Positions 1-5,465 of a stretch of DNA of 6,547 nt are shown here, piece by piece (within the stretch, counting starts at the first letter, position 1; each line of letters starts with the position of its first letter). The position numbers were made by a program, and so were the translations under genes. Below the pieces are notes generated by a model. It saw nothing but the letters and a program-made list of their open reading frames with translations, did no database searches and was not told where the DNA came from. This DNA is from Spirochaetota bacterium. Lineage in GTDB: Bacteria > Spirochaetota > Spirochaetia > SZUA-6. The stretch is from assembly GCA_003641675.1 (NCBI GenBank), contig QNBI01000121.1:1-6547 (forward strand), in the 5' to 3' direction.

Positions 1-40
1 TGCAACGGGCAGTGTGCTTATTCCTAACCTCTTATATTCT

Positions 41-1504
41 TTAATTCCTTATGTCAAACATAAATCTTGTCCCGTATATCTCATATTGAACCGATAGCGA
101 TGTTAGCTGAGTTTCGACTGCTCCAGGCTGATCACTAAATGTCCATGTTTTCTCAATAGGAATTATGTGTGTATCTGTTAACTGCAGATTCCCGCCAACT
201 GTACCTCCACTACTGCCAATTTCAAAATTCTCAGAAATTGGAGGATTAGAAGAGTAGTCAGTTAGCGCTATATCAAAATAATCAACCACATTAAGGAATG
301 CTTTACTTGTAGAATCTACCGATTGATACTGCCCTGTTGATTCGTCATAGAGATACCATTGAATATCGATACTGTCTACTATATCCCCATCCCCTGTTGT
401 ATTTAATTTTATTGCCGGTACAAATACCTTAATATTTCCATTACTGTCAAATGGGTCACCTGTACTCAAATCATACCTTGCAATTTCAACTCCATCTTTT
501 TTTAAAACCCACTGCCCACCTGGTACAATACCGTGGAAAAAGCCAAGTCCTGATTGATCCCAGAAATCATAAGCTTTTAAAGAAGAAGGCTCATTTAAGC
601 TCGAATTTGTGGAAAGGCGTGCCCCTGCAGGTATAGAAATCCCAGTAGTATTATTTTGGTCTTGAGCATCAACTGTGTACGATCCGTCGGGAAAGTAAAG
701 TGAAAGTTCACTGTTCCCAAATTCTGGTTTCGTTGGATCATCGGCTGCAATAGTTGTCATATACAAAATTGAGTACTTCTTTTCGAGATTTGCTGAATTG
801 ATTGGGTCAAAAACTGTATCTGGCGTCAGGAAGTTATTCTTTGCGCTTAATAAATTATTATACGTATACATATACACAGGATTTAGCCCATACCAGTTAT
901 CCCCATCTAAATTAGCATACCAGTTTTTAATGCTTCGAAGTAGTTTATCGTTGCTTGCCATCTGTTTTAGCTCGTCGAAGGTCAGATCAAAGTTTGCGGT
1001 AACCATATCTACATCACTTTCATTAGACTTAACCTCATCTGCCTGATCACTATCTGTGTCTTTGCTGATAGTGCCAAGGTCAATATCACCTGTTGCATTC
1101 GAAGCCGGGAAATTAAGCATATTATGCTCTGCATCTACACCAATAGCAATGTAACCCACAATCTGATCAATTTTCCTTTGCTGATTTGTATCAACAAGGA
1201 GAAGTACACTGCGGTCGCTGTCTGCAGGTACTCCCACACTGAAATGTCCGCTTGTATCAATCGTTGCTATCTGTTTATCTTTTAAATCCCATGAGCCCAT
1301 ATTGTAACTTACTGCCCATATTTCATTTGCAGTACTCGGGTCTGGGGTAAGAGCACGGGATTTCGCAAGTATTGGTGCCGTTCCCGTTATATTGATAGAA
1401 GCAGTACCCTCATCGTTTCCGTTAATGTTGCATCCGGCTAAAAATACAAATATACAGGTGGCAATGAGTGCTGATGAAATAATAAAGAATTTCATTCTTT
1501 GCAT
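41..1504 (-). CDS. Large lipoprotein of unknown function
   Basis: I do not recognise the family. The 487-residue product begins with a lipoprotein signal peptide: basic start (MQRMK), hydrophobic stretch at about residues 6-21, and lipobox LAGC with Cys25 as the expected lipidated residue. Asn at +2 is not an inner-membrane retention signal by the enterobacterial rule, so an outer-membrane or surface location is inferred. The mature part is acidic and rich in Asp, Ser, Thr and Asn. Residues about 60-122 look like a small beta-sandwich of the carboxypeptidase-regulatory type (inference). They are followed by an acidic patch DTDSDQADE (149-157) and a long beta-rich C-terminal half with no catalytic motif that I can see. 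The start is chosen because AGGAGG lies 7 bases upstream of the ATG; the second ATG three codons later is too far away. It is transcribed divergently from the sugar operon. No terminator is visible in the 40 bases left after the stop. Confidence 0.85.
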   Translation of the reverse strand: MQRMKFFIISSALIATCIFVFLAGCNINGNDEGTASINITGTAPILAKSRALTPDPSTANEIWAVSYNMGSWDLKDKQIATIDTSGHFSVGVPADSDRSVLLLVDTNQQRKIDQIVGYIAIGVDAEHNMLNFPASNATGDIDLGTISKDTDSDQADEVKSNESDVDMVTANFDLTFDELKQMASNDKLLRSIKNWYANLDGDNWYGLNPVYMYTYNNLLSAKNNFLTPDTVFDPINSANLEKKYSILYMTTIAADDPTKPEFGNSELSLYFPDGSYTVDAQDQNNTTGISIPAGARLSTNSSLNEPSSLKAYDFWDQSGLGFFHGIVPGGQWVLKKDGVEIARYDLSTGDPFDSNGNIKVFVPAIKLNTTGDGDIVDSIDIQWYLYDESTGQYQSVDSTSKAFLNVVDYFDIALTDYSSNPPISENFEIGSSGGTVGGNLQLTDTHIIPIEKTWTFSDQPGAVETQLTSLSVQYEIYGTRFMFDIRN

Positions 1505-1545
1505 AATGTGCCTCCTAAAATTGTTTTCATTACTTTCTACTTTAG

Positions 1546-1573
1546 GTTATAGATATTTTTCTTAAAAAATCAA
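1546..1573 (-). promoter_or_regulatory. Candidate promoter of the lipoprotein gene
   Basis: Read on the minus strand, TTGATT (1568-1573) and TATAAC (1546-1551) are separated by 16 bases. They lie about 40 bases upstream of the lipoprotein start, which gives a short leader that includes the AGGAGG ribosome site. The match to a sigma-70-type promoter is good but unproven, because AT-rich DNA yields such matches by chance. Confidence 0.45.
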
Positions 1574-1601
1574 ATAAAATTTATATTTCATTAATAATAC
1601 T

Positions 1602-1627
1602 CTGCTTCCGCGTAACTTACGCCGCAG
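1602..1627. promoter_or_regulatory. Dyad in the divergent intergenic region
   Basis: GCGTAA-C-TTACGC (1610-1622) is a perfect 6-bp inverted repeat around a single base, and CTGC (1602-1605) and GCAG (1624-1627) add an outer arm. It is GC-rich against an AT-rich background. It lies between the candidate promoter of the lipoprotein gene and that of the ROK gene, so it could be an operator serving one or both. No U-tract follows it on either strand, so a terminator is unlikely. Confidence 0.35.
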
Positions 1628-1645
1628 GTCACACCTATTTCTCCA

Positions 1646-1674
1646 TTAATATAATGTTGACTTTCTTGTAGAAT
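1646..1674 (+). promoter_or_regulatory. Weak candidate promoter of the sugar operon
   Basis: TTAATA (1646-1651) and TAGAAT (1669-1674) are 17 bases apart. Transcription would start near 1681, leaving a leader of only about a dozen bases with no Shine-Dalgarno sequence. A better -35 match, TTGACT (1657-1662), lies nearby, but its best -10 partner (TACTCT, 1681-1686) is poor and would give an essentially leaderless mRNA. A TATAAT at 1650-1655 lacks a partner. Any of these would mean initiation with a very short leader. Confidence 0.25.
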
Positions 1675-1693
1675 AGTCGTTACTCTTTGAATT

Positions 1694-2719
1694 ATGAAAA
1701 AGAGATATCTGCTCGGGTTCGATATCGGGGGCACTAAGTGCAGCATTGTTCTCGGAAGCAGTAATACAGGTAACCCCGGCGGCGGTATTAAAATATCAAT
1801 TCTTGATAAAATTACAATCTCTACAGAACACGGCAGCAGTCCCTACCCTTTTATTGAAAAGCTGTTTTCCGCAGCAGAAAAAATGATTAAGAAAATCAGT
1901 GGCAGTAAATCGGCAGCAGGACTAACAGGCTTTATAGAAAGCATCGGAATAAGCTGCGGCGGGCCTCTGGACAGCAGAAGAGGCATTATCCTTTCTCCTC
2001 CCAACCTGCCGGAGTGGGAGGCTGTACCAATTACAGAAATGGCAGAAAAACGTTTTAACACAAAAACGTATCTTGAGAATGATGCAAATGCAAGCGCTAT
2101 TGCAGAATGGCTCTACGGAGCAGGACGCGGGAAACGCAACATGATATTTCTTACCTTTGGCACAGGGCTTGGTGCAGGACTAATATTAAACGGAAGGCTC
2201 TACACGGGAACTAATGACCTTGCAGGAGAGGTGGGTCATATAAGGATTAGCAAAGAGGGGCCGGAAGGTTATGGGAAAAACGGCTCCTTCGAAGGCTTCT
2301 GCAGCGGGACAGGTATCGCAAATCTTGCCAGAACAGAAATTCTAAAGATGTTTAGAAAGGGTATTCGGGTCAATTTCTGTCCTACAGTGGAAGCGACGAA
2401 AAAAATTACAGCTAAGGATGTCTGTGATGCGGCAAAACAGGGCGACCCCATTGCTGTAGACATCCTTAAGACAAGCGGGCACTATCTCGGCAGAGGGCTA
2501 TCCTTGCTTATAGATATCCTAAACCCTGAGTTAATAATAATAGGAAGCATTTTTGCAAGGTGCGGCGAATTCTTAAAACCGGAAATGAAACGTATTATAG
2601 AACTGGAAGCGCTTAGACCGGCGGAAAAGGTATGCGATATTGTATCCTCCCGGTTAGGTGAACAAATCGGTGATTATGCAGCGCTTGCAGTTGCATCCCA
2701 AAAATATAGGAGGAACTAA
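1694..2719 (+). CDS. ROK-family sugar kinase lacking the zinc cysteines
   Basis: A cytosolic ATP-dependent sugar kinase of the ROK family, 341 residues, slightly longer than the usual 290-320. Visible motifs in order: phosphate-binding DIGGTK (10-15), sugar-site GGPLD (89-93), LENDAN (127-132) with Asp130 as the expected catalytic base, ATP-binding TFGTGLGAGL (154-163), and GEVGH (178-182) with Glu179 and His182. In most ROK kinases a CxCGxxGC motif follows that His and holds zinc. Here the aligned stretch is EGYGKNGSFE (191-200): the glycines and last Glu remain, but all three Cys are replaced by Glu, Tyr and Ser. The start gives the canonical N-terminus, yet no Shine-Dalgarno sequence precedes it. 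The stop overlaps the next gene by one base. The downstream isomerase suggests fructose or mannose as substrate (inference); glucose, allose or an amino sugar cannot be excluded. Confidence 0.9.
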   Translation: MKKRYLLGFDIGGTKCSIVLGSSNTGNPGGGIKISILDKITISTEHGSSPYPFIEKLFSAAEKMIKKISGSKSAAGLTGFIESIGISCGGPLDSRRGIILSPPNLPEWEAVPITEMAEKRFNTKTYLENDANASAIAEWLYGAGRGKRNMIFLTFGTGLGAGLILNGRLYTGTNDLAGEVGHIRISKEGPEGYGKNGSFEGFCSGTGIANLARTEILKMFRKGIRVNFCPTVEATKKITAKDVCDAAKQGDPIAVDILKTSGHYLGRGLSLLIDILNPELIIIGSIFARCGEFLKPEMKRIIELEALRPAEKVCDIVSSRLGEQIGDYAALAVASQKYRRN

Positions 2720-3405
2720 TGAAGAGAAGTGAAATAAATAGCTTAATAGAAGATTCCATTGAGTTTATGAATAGAATGAACTTCTTCCTTCCCAAATGGG
2801 GTTACTGGAAACCGGAAGACTGGAAGGGAAAAGCAGTAGATGAAATTATAGATACCATGCTCGGCTGGGATATAACAGACTTCGGAAGAGGAAAATTCAA
2901 AGAAAGAGGGCTTATCCTCTTCACCTTAAGAAACGGAAATATTAAAAAAACAAAGAAAGTAAACAAGATATACGGTGAAAAGGTGCTGATTGTAGGGGAG
3001 AACCAGGAAACTCCGTTTCACTTTCACTGGAGTAAAATGGAGGATATTATAAACAGAGGCGGGGGGGACCTTGTAATTGAACTCTACAATTCGGATGATA
3101 GGGAAGATTTTTCCGATAAACCTGTTACAGTCATGATAGACAGCATACCGCACAGGGTTTCACCTGGCGGAAAAGTTGTACTTACACCGGGAGAAAGCAT
3201 CTGCCTTGAGCCGTACGTATATCACAGGTTCTATGCAGAGAACGGAAGGGTCCTTGCTGGAGAGGTAAGCTCTGTAAACGACGATACAGTAGATAATAGA
3301 TTTCATGAACCCTTAGGAAGGTTTCCTGAAATTACTGAGGATACCGCGCCTTCCCATCTTCTCGTTATAGATTATGAAAAGCACCTAATGCATAACGCCT
3401 CTTAA
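2719..3405 (+). CDS. D-lyxose ketol-isomerase (D-mannose/D-fructose active)
   Basis: The 228-residue product matches the D-lyxose isomerase family (EC 5.3.1.15), cupin-fold metalloenzymes of about this length. They interconvert D-lyxose with D-xylulose and D-mannose with D-fructose. Family features seen: an N-terminal helical part ending in LPKWGYW (24-30), the motif HFHWSKMEDI (101-110), which supplies His101, His103 and Glu108 as probable metal ligands, GGGDLVIELYNS (114-125), and EPYVYHRF (164-171) with His169 as the likely fourth ligand. The gene is translationally coupled to the ROK kinase: stop and start share a base (TAATG), and AGGAGG (2708-2713) in the end of the kinase gene is 5 bases from the ATG. 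The pair could convert mannose to fructose and then to fructose phosphate, or handle lyxose; this is inferred. No terminator is visible after the stop. Confidence 0.9.
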   Translation: MKRSEINSLIEDSIEFMNRMNFFLPKWGYWKPEDWKGKAVDEIIDTMLGWDITDFGRGKFKERGLILFTLRNGNIKKTKKVNKIYGEKVLIVGENQETPFHFHWSKMEDIINRGGGDLVIELYNSDDREDFSDKPVTVMIDSIPHRVSPGGKVVLTPGESICLEPYVYHRFYAENGRVLAGEVSSVNDDTVDNRFHEPLGRFPEITEDTAPSHLLVIDYEKHLMHNAS

Positions 3406-3417
3406 AATATTCGGCAG
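3406..3417 (+). repeat. 12-bp direct repeat, copy 1
   Basis: AATATTCGGCAG begins directly after the stop codon of the isomerase gene. The same 12 bases occur at 5056-5067, and a TTATC follows both copies within a few bases. The copies bracket the small exported gene, the decayed stretch and the toxin-antitoxin operon. One 12-mer pair in a window this size is expected by chance, so the significance is low. Confidence 0.25.
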
Positions 3418-3539
3418 GTTCTTATCTAGTACAACTGTGCAATTCGGATAAAATTTAGCGTTTAATCTGTCATAAAAAATATGGCCAAAATTAAAGGAGG
3501 TAATAAACTTTAAATTTCATAGAACTGTAAAAAAAATAA

Positions 3540-3569
3540 TTGTCTCAGCCAAAATATATAGTATATACT
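3540..3569 (+). promoter_or_regulatory. Candidate promoter of the small exported gene
   Basis: TTGTCT (3540-3545) and TATACT (3564-3569) are 18 bases apart; the -10 matches consensus at five of six positions. Transcription would begin near 3576, about 34 bases before the ATG at 3610. The -10 runs into the perfect palindrome at 3565-3582, which fits a repressible promoter. Confidence 0.4.
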
Positions 3570-3582
3570 CTATATAGAGTAT
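3565..3582. promoter_or_regulatory. Perfect 18-bp palindrome, likely operator
   Basis: ATACTCTATATAGAGTAT is a perfect dyad with no central spacer. It covers the -10 hexamer and the predicted start of transcription of the gene at 3610, the usual place for a repressor operator. As RNA it could also fold as a hairpin at the very 5' end. No regulator gene of its own lies beside it. Confidence 0.45.
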
Positions 3583-3609
3583 GACAAACATTAATAGGAG
3601 CATGCAGAG

Positions 3610-3918
3610 ATGAAAAAGATTTTACTCGTTCTGGTTATAGTAATTGTCACTGCTTCTTCCGCCTCCGCATTGCAGGCTACAGATTTTCTCCTTTCAACGC
3701 CGGTAGCTGTAAAAACAGTACTCCCACTTTACTATATTCCGGAAGCCTTTGCAGATACAGATAGTTTAATCATTACTGCTGCCATGCTAATGCTGTTCAC
3801 AGTACCAAACGGTTTTTTAATGTACAATGTCGTTACGGAAAACAAGGAAGGCACAAAATTATTACGAAATATAACAAAGATAACAGACGGCACAAGCGGA
3901 CTTCTTATGGCCGGTTAG
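3610..3918 (+). CDS. Small exported/membrane protein, possibly C-terminally truncated
   Basis: I do not recognise a family. The 102-residue product starts with a convincing signal peptide: MKK, a hydrophobic run to about residue 14, then TASSASA with probable cleavage after Ala20. A second hydrophobic stretch at about 52-72 (LIITAAMLMLFTVPNGFLMY) could be a membrane helix. A polar linker ENKEGTKLLRNITK follows, then a hydrophobic start GLLMAG that stops abruptly at the TAG. That ending looks like the first turn of a further membrane helix, so the protein may be cut short. The start at 3610 is preferred because AGGAG (3596-3600) sits 9 bases upstream; an ATG at 3602 is too close to it and meets a stop after three codons. 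The promoter overlaps an 18-bp palindrome. Confidence 0.6.
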   Translation: MKKILLVLVIVIVTASSASALQATDFLLSTPVAVKTVLPLYYIPEAFADTDSLIITAAMLMLFTVPNGFLMYNVVTENKEGTKLLRNITKITDGTSGLLMAG

Positions 3919-4229
3919 GTGTAAGGTGATTTCGCCTAAGGGCTGAATTTAGGACTTAAAAGATTCGGCAATGTGAGGGTTTTAGGATTGGTGACTGCGG
4001 CGATGTGTTGCTTTTAAGGTTACAGGAAAGGGACAAGGAATGGGATCTGCCGGAAAACGTTTTACGACAGAGAAGCTATACTATCAAATTTAAGAAAGAG
4101 GGGATATAAGGCATCAGACCGGTAACAGAATATTTATTGCAGAATAAAAATATCCAAAGTTGCAAAATAGAATTCCACACTTTTGCAAGGGATAATAGGA
4201 AACAAGGCTTCCAGAATCAGCCGGAATAA
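3919..4229 (+). pseudogene. Apparent decayed coding stretch after the small exported gene
   Basis: No intact gene, but the reading pattern is not that of random AT-rich DNA. In one frame, codons from 3960 to 4226 are interrupted by a single stop (4107) in 89 codons, with no good start; it includes ERDKEWDLPENVLRQ. In the frame of the upstream gene, codons 3946-4014 read NLGLKRFGNVRVLGLVTAAM after three close stops (3916, 3922, 3937), and 4018-4122 are again open and include FYDREAILSNLRKRGYKA. This could be the frameshifted remainder of the exported protein or of a second gene. Which frame was functional, and even the strand, cannot be settled by eye. A short hairpin TTAGGTG/CGCCTAA (3915-3939) lies at the breakpoint. 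Confidence 0.25.
4160..4188. repeat. 8-bp perfect inverted repeat
   Basis: TTGCAAAA (4160-4167) and TTTTGCAA (4181-4188) are perfect complements around 13 bases. The repeat lies in the decayed stretch with no gene start nearby. It has no U-tract, so it is not a typical terminator. Its role is unknown. Confidence 0.3.
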
Positions 4230-4525
4230 TAAAGACTTGAATCATCACCTGTAAAAATTAAACAATAGCGGTTATACATCAGGAATCAGACAGCAGTTAA
4301 AATTAATCTTTGAAAGCTAGATATGTAAGTATTAGAAAGAGCTTTTCAGTATAATTTTTATATATAACTTTGAGGTTATCGAGTTTCCCAGAGGATATAC
4401 AGTTATCTATATCTGATGTTTTCACTTTACTTTTCATTTTAAAGTTTAATAACTAAAATTCAACTTCACACCTTTTTACATCAGGTAAAAACCTTTACAG
4501 TAGAATAGACTGGTGTAGCGCTATG
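4230..4525. other. AT-rich intergenic stretch without a gene
   Basis: No ORF of interest is seen on either strand. Small dyads are present: ATAAC/GTTAT (4364-4379), TTTTTAC/GTAAAAA with a 5-base loop (4473-4491), and the palindrome TAGCGCTA (4516-4523) just beyond the toxin stop. The 4473-4491 hairpin lies about 35 bases after the toxin gene, but its stem is almost all A-T and no U-run follows, so it is a poor terminator. I see no attC-like end here. Confidence 0.5.
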
Positions 4526-4795
4526 TTATCTGTCTCTTCTATAAATATCTTTTCTATGTCGAACATGAAAAACAGTAATTACTTTCTTTTCCGAATCGAC
4601 TTGATATACAACTCTATAATTTCCAATACGAATTCGATAGCTAAAATTTGTTCCATATAACTTACAATGTTGAACGGGAAAGGGATTATCAGAAAGTGAC
4701 TCAACCGCTTCAAGAATGCGGGATATATATTGTCTGTCAATACTCCTTAGATCTTTTTCTGCAGAGCGCTTCCATTGGATATTATAAGAGTCCAT
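4526..4795 (-). CDS. RelE/ParE-superfamily toxin
   Basis: An 89-residue toxin of the RelE/ParE superfamily, close to the usual length. Visible features: the opening beta strand and helix YNIQWKRSAEKDLRSID (4-20), NPFP (37-40) before the KLYG turn, the core strand YRIRIGNYRVVYQV (53-66), and the C-terminal VRHRKDIYRR (78-87), where basic residues and Tyr are typical of RelE-like mRNA interferases. A cytoplasmic, translation-blocking RNase bound by the upstream antitoxin is the expected role; gyrase inhibition as in ParE is the alternative, and the RelE type fits the motifs better. The start lies inside the antitoxin gene, giving a 14-base overlap, with GAGG five bases before the ATG, so translation is probably coupled. 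No inactivating change is seen. Confidence 0.88.
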   Translation of the reverse strand: MDSYNIQWKRSAEKDLRSIDRQYISRILEAVESLSDNPFPVQHCKLYGTNFSYRIRIGNYRVVYQVDSEKKVITVFHVRHRKDIYRRDR

Positions 4796-4967
4796 CTATC
4801 CTCAAATGTTTCTTTAATTCCTCAAAATCCACAGCTGGTTCATTTTTTCGTTCAGCAATAACAGCAAGATCATGAAGGTCCTCGACTAGTTCATCATATT
4901 CTTTTACGGGCAGAATAACAGCAGTTTTTTTACCGGTTTCGTCTATTAAATATTTTGCTTTTCCCAT
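4782..4967 (-). CDS. Phd/YefM-like antitoxin
   Basis: A 61-residue antitoxin preceding its toxin, the normal order in type II systems. The N-terminus KYLIDETGKKTAVILPVKEY (5-24) has the pattern of short Phd/YefM-type antitoxins: a beta hairpin, then LPVKEYDELVEDL, which starts the dimerisation/DNA-binding helix. The acidic C-terminal part (AVDFEELKKHLRIDGLL) would be the toxin-wrapping segment. It is shorter than classical YefM (about 80). The start is supported by an AGAGGAAG ribosome site about six bases upstream. It should bind DNA as a dimer and, with the toxin, repress its own promoter; a palindrome at 4992-5009 is a fitting operator. The operon has no other gene. Confidence 0.85.
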   Translation of the reverse strand: MGKAKYLIDETGKKTAVILPVKEYDELVEDLHDLAVIAERKNEPAVDFEELKKHLRIDGLL

Positions 4968-4991
4968 AATCTTCCTCTTTCTTAAATATTT

Positions 4992-5009
4992 ATATGTTAA
5001 CTATCATAT
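4992..5009. promoter_or_regulatory. Palindromic operator candidate of the toxin-antitoxin operon
   Basis: ATATG (4992-4996) and CATAT (5005-5009) form an inverted repeat around 8 bases, with the 6-bp palindrome GTTAAC (4996-5001) partly inside it. The site covers the predicted transcription start of the antitoxin-toxin mRNA and lies 25 bases upstream of the antitoxin ATG. This is where the antitoxin or the complex would be expected to bind. Confidence 0.4.
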
Positions 5010-5012
5010 TAA

Positions 5013-5021
5013 ATTATAACA
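5013..5021 (-). promoter_or_regulatory. Extended -10 promoter of the toxin-antitoxin operon
   Basis: On the minus strand TGTTATAAT (5021 down to 5013) is a full extended -10 element: TG, one base, then a perfect TATAAT. No good -35 is present at 16-18 bases (ATTAAA or similar), as is common for extended -10 promoters. The predicted start near 5006 falls in the palindrome at 4992-5009 and gives a leader of about 40 bases. Confidence 0.5.
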
Positions 5022-5047
5022 AATTAATATAGTTTTTAATTATTTTT

Positions 5048-5236
5048 TTACAGATAATATTCGGCAGTTTTATCGTAAACATATAACCTTCTATTTCTAG
5101 TTTTTAAAATTTTAATATAATTTACAATAACCAGATTATCTCTACAATTCACAACAAATTCCATTGGCGTGAATCTTGCCATAAAATAGAAACTATGAAA
5201 ACCAGTATATTGATCAAAGCAGACTAATAGATGCAT
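5048..5236 (-). CDS. Doubtful small hypothetical protein
   Basis: An open frame of 62 codons from the ATG at 5234-5236. An earlier TTG at 5258-5260 would give 70 codons, but it has no ribosome site. The product is mixed hydrophobic and basic, with no signal peptide, domain or motif that I know (for example MARFTPMEFVVNCRDN, then KILKTRNRRLYVYDKTAEYY at the end). Only a weak purine run precedes the ATG. A TATAAT ends five bases before the ATG, which would give a nearly leaderless mRNA. It ends about 80 bases upstream of the antitoxin gene, before that operon's own promoter. It may be real, a remnant, or chance. Confidence 0.25.
   Translation of the reverse strand: MHLLVCFDQYTGFHSFYFMARFTPMEFVVNCRDNLVIVNYIKILKTRNRRLYVYDKTAEYYL
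5056..5067 (+). repeat. 12-bp direct repeat, copy 2
   Basis: AATATTCGGCAG, identical to 3406-3417. This copy lies just upstream of the toxin-antitoxin promoter region and inside the doubtful small ORF. See copy 1 for the reservation about chance. Confidence 0.25.
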
Positions 5237-5305
5237 TTTATTATATTTTCTCTTTTTCAAACAGCAAGATTCATGACAACAGGGGGATATTAAGATTGTT
5301 TAAGT

Positions 5306-5324
5306 AATGCCTATGGCAAGCATT
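5306..5324. repeat. Small hairpin between recombinase and toxin-antitoxin blocks
   Basis: AATGCCTATGGCAAGCATT can fold two ways: TGCC-TAT-GGCA (5308-5318) or AATGC/GCATT (5306-5310 with 5320-5324). On the plus strand a TTTTGCAGTTTTG run follows, which is only vaguely terminator-like, and no plus-strand gene precedes it. On the minus strand, where the genes are, no U-run follows. Confidence 0.25.
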
Positions 5325-5384
5325 TTGCAGTTTTGTTTCAGTAGGTGATCTTAAGAATCATACAAAGTTGTTTTGCTATTTTTT

Positions 5385-5465
5385 TTAAATTATATCTGTT
5401 CTAATTGAAAGAGCAAAATGAGTCGCCAAGGCTTCTGCAGAAACGGCTTCTCTATCTTTTAACAT
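5385..5465 (-). CDS. 26-codon ORF overlapping the recombinase end
   Basis: A short frame starts at an ATG (5463-5465) inside the last codons of the recombinase gene, overlapping it by 14 bases, with GAGAGAAG a few bases upstream as a possible ribosome site. The 26-residue product begins MLKDREAVSAEALATHF and ends in TDII. It reads like protein (amphipathic, Ala/Glu-rich), and its GC content is above that of its surroundings. It could be a small partner peptide, or the start of a second operon gene lost after the TAA. I do not recognise a family. The 14-base overlap equals that between antitoxin and toxin, which is probably coincidence. Confidence 0.3.
   Translation of the reverse strand: MLKDREAVSAEALATHFALSIRTDII

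Noticed and set aside
1..40. CCTAAC/GTTAGGA near the left edge as an attC core
   Set aside because: It matches six of seven core positions at best, and no partner arm can be seen in the 40 bases available.
451..1046. Plus-strand ORFs within the lipoprotein gene
   Set aside because: They are antisense to a gene with a clear signal peptide and ribosome site; no motif supports them.
1843..2061. Minus-strand ORFs inside the kinase gene (also 2269-2463, 2613-2795, 2926-3153)
   Set aside because: They are antisense shadows of the kinase and isomerase genes, with no protein-like motifs.
3481..3513. Ten-codon ORF and an orphan AAAGGAGG (3493-3500)
   Set aside because: The strong ribosome-site match has no ATG, GTG or TTG at a usable distance downstream, and the ATG at 3481 lies upstream of it with no ribosome site of its own.
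4473..4491. TTTTTAC/GTAAAAA hairpin as terminator of the toxin operon
   Set aside because: The stem is almost entirely A-T, and no U-tract follows on the transcribed strand.
4648..4875. Plus-strand ORF across the toxin-antitoxin overlap
   Set aside because: It is antisense to two recognisable genes.
5013..5020. ATTATAAC seen three times (5013, 6303, 6474) as repeated cassette junctions
   Set aside because: Only the 6303 copy lies in a foldable palindrome; the other two are better explained as TGTTATAAT promoter elements in AT-rich DNA.
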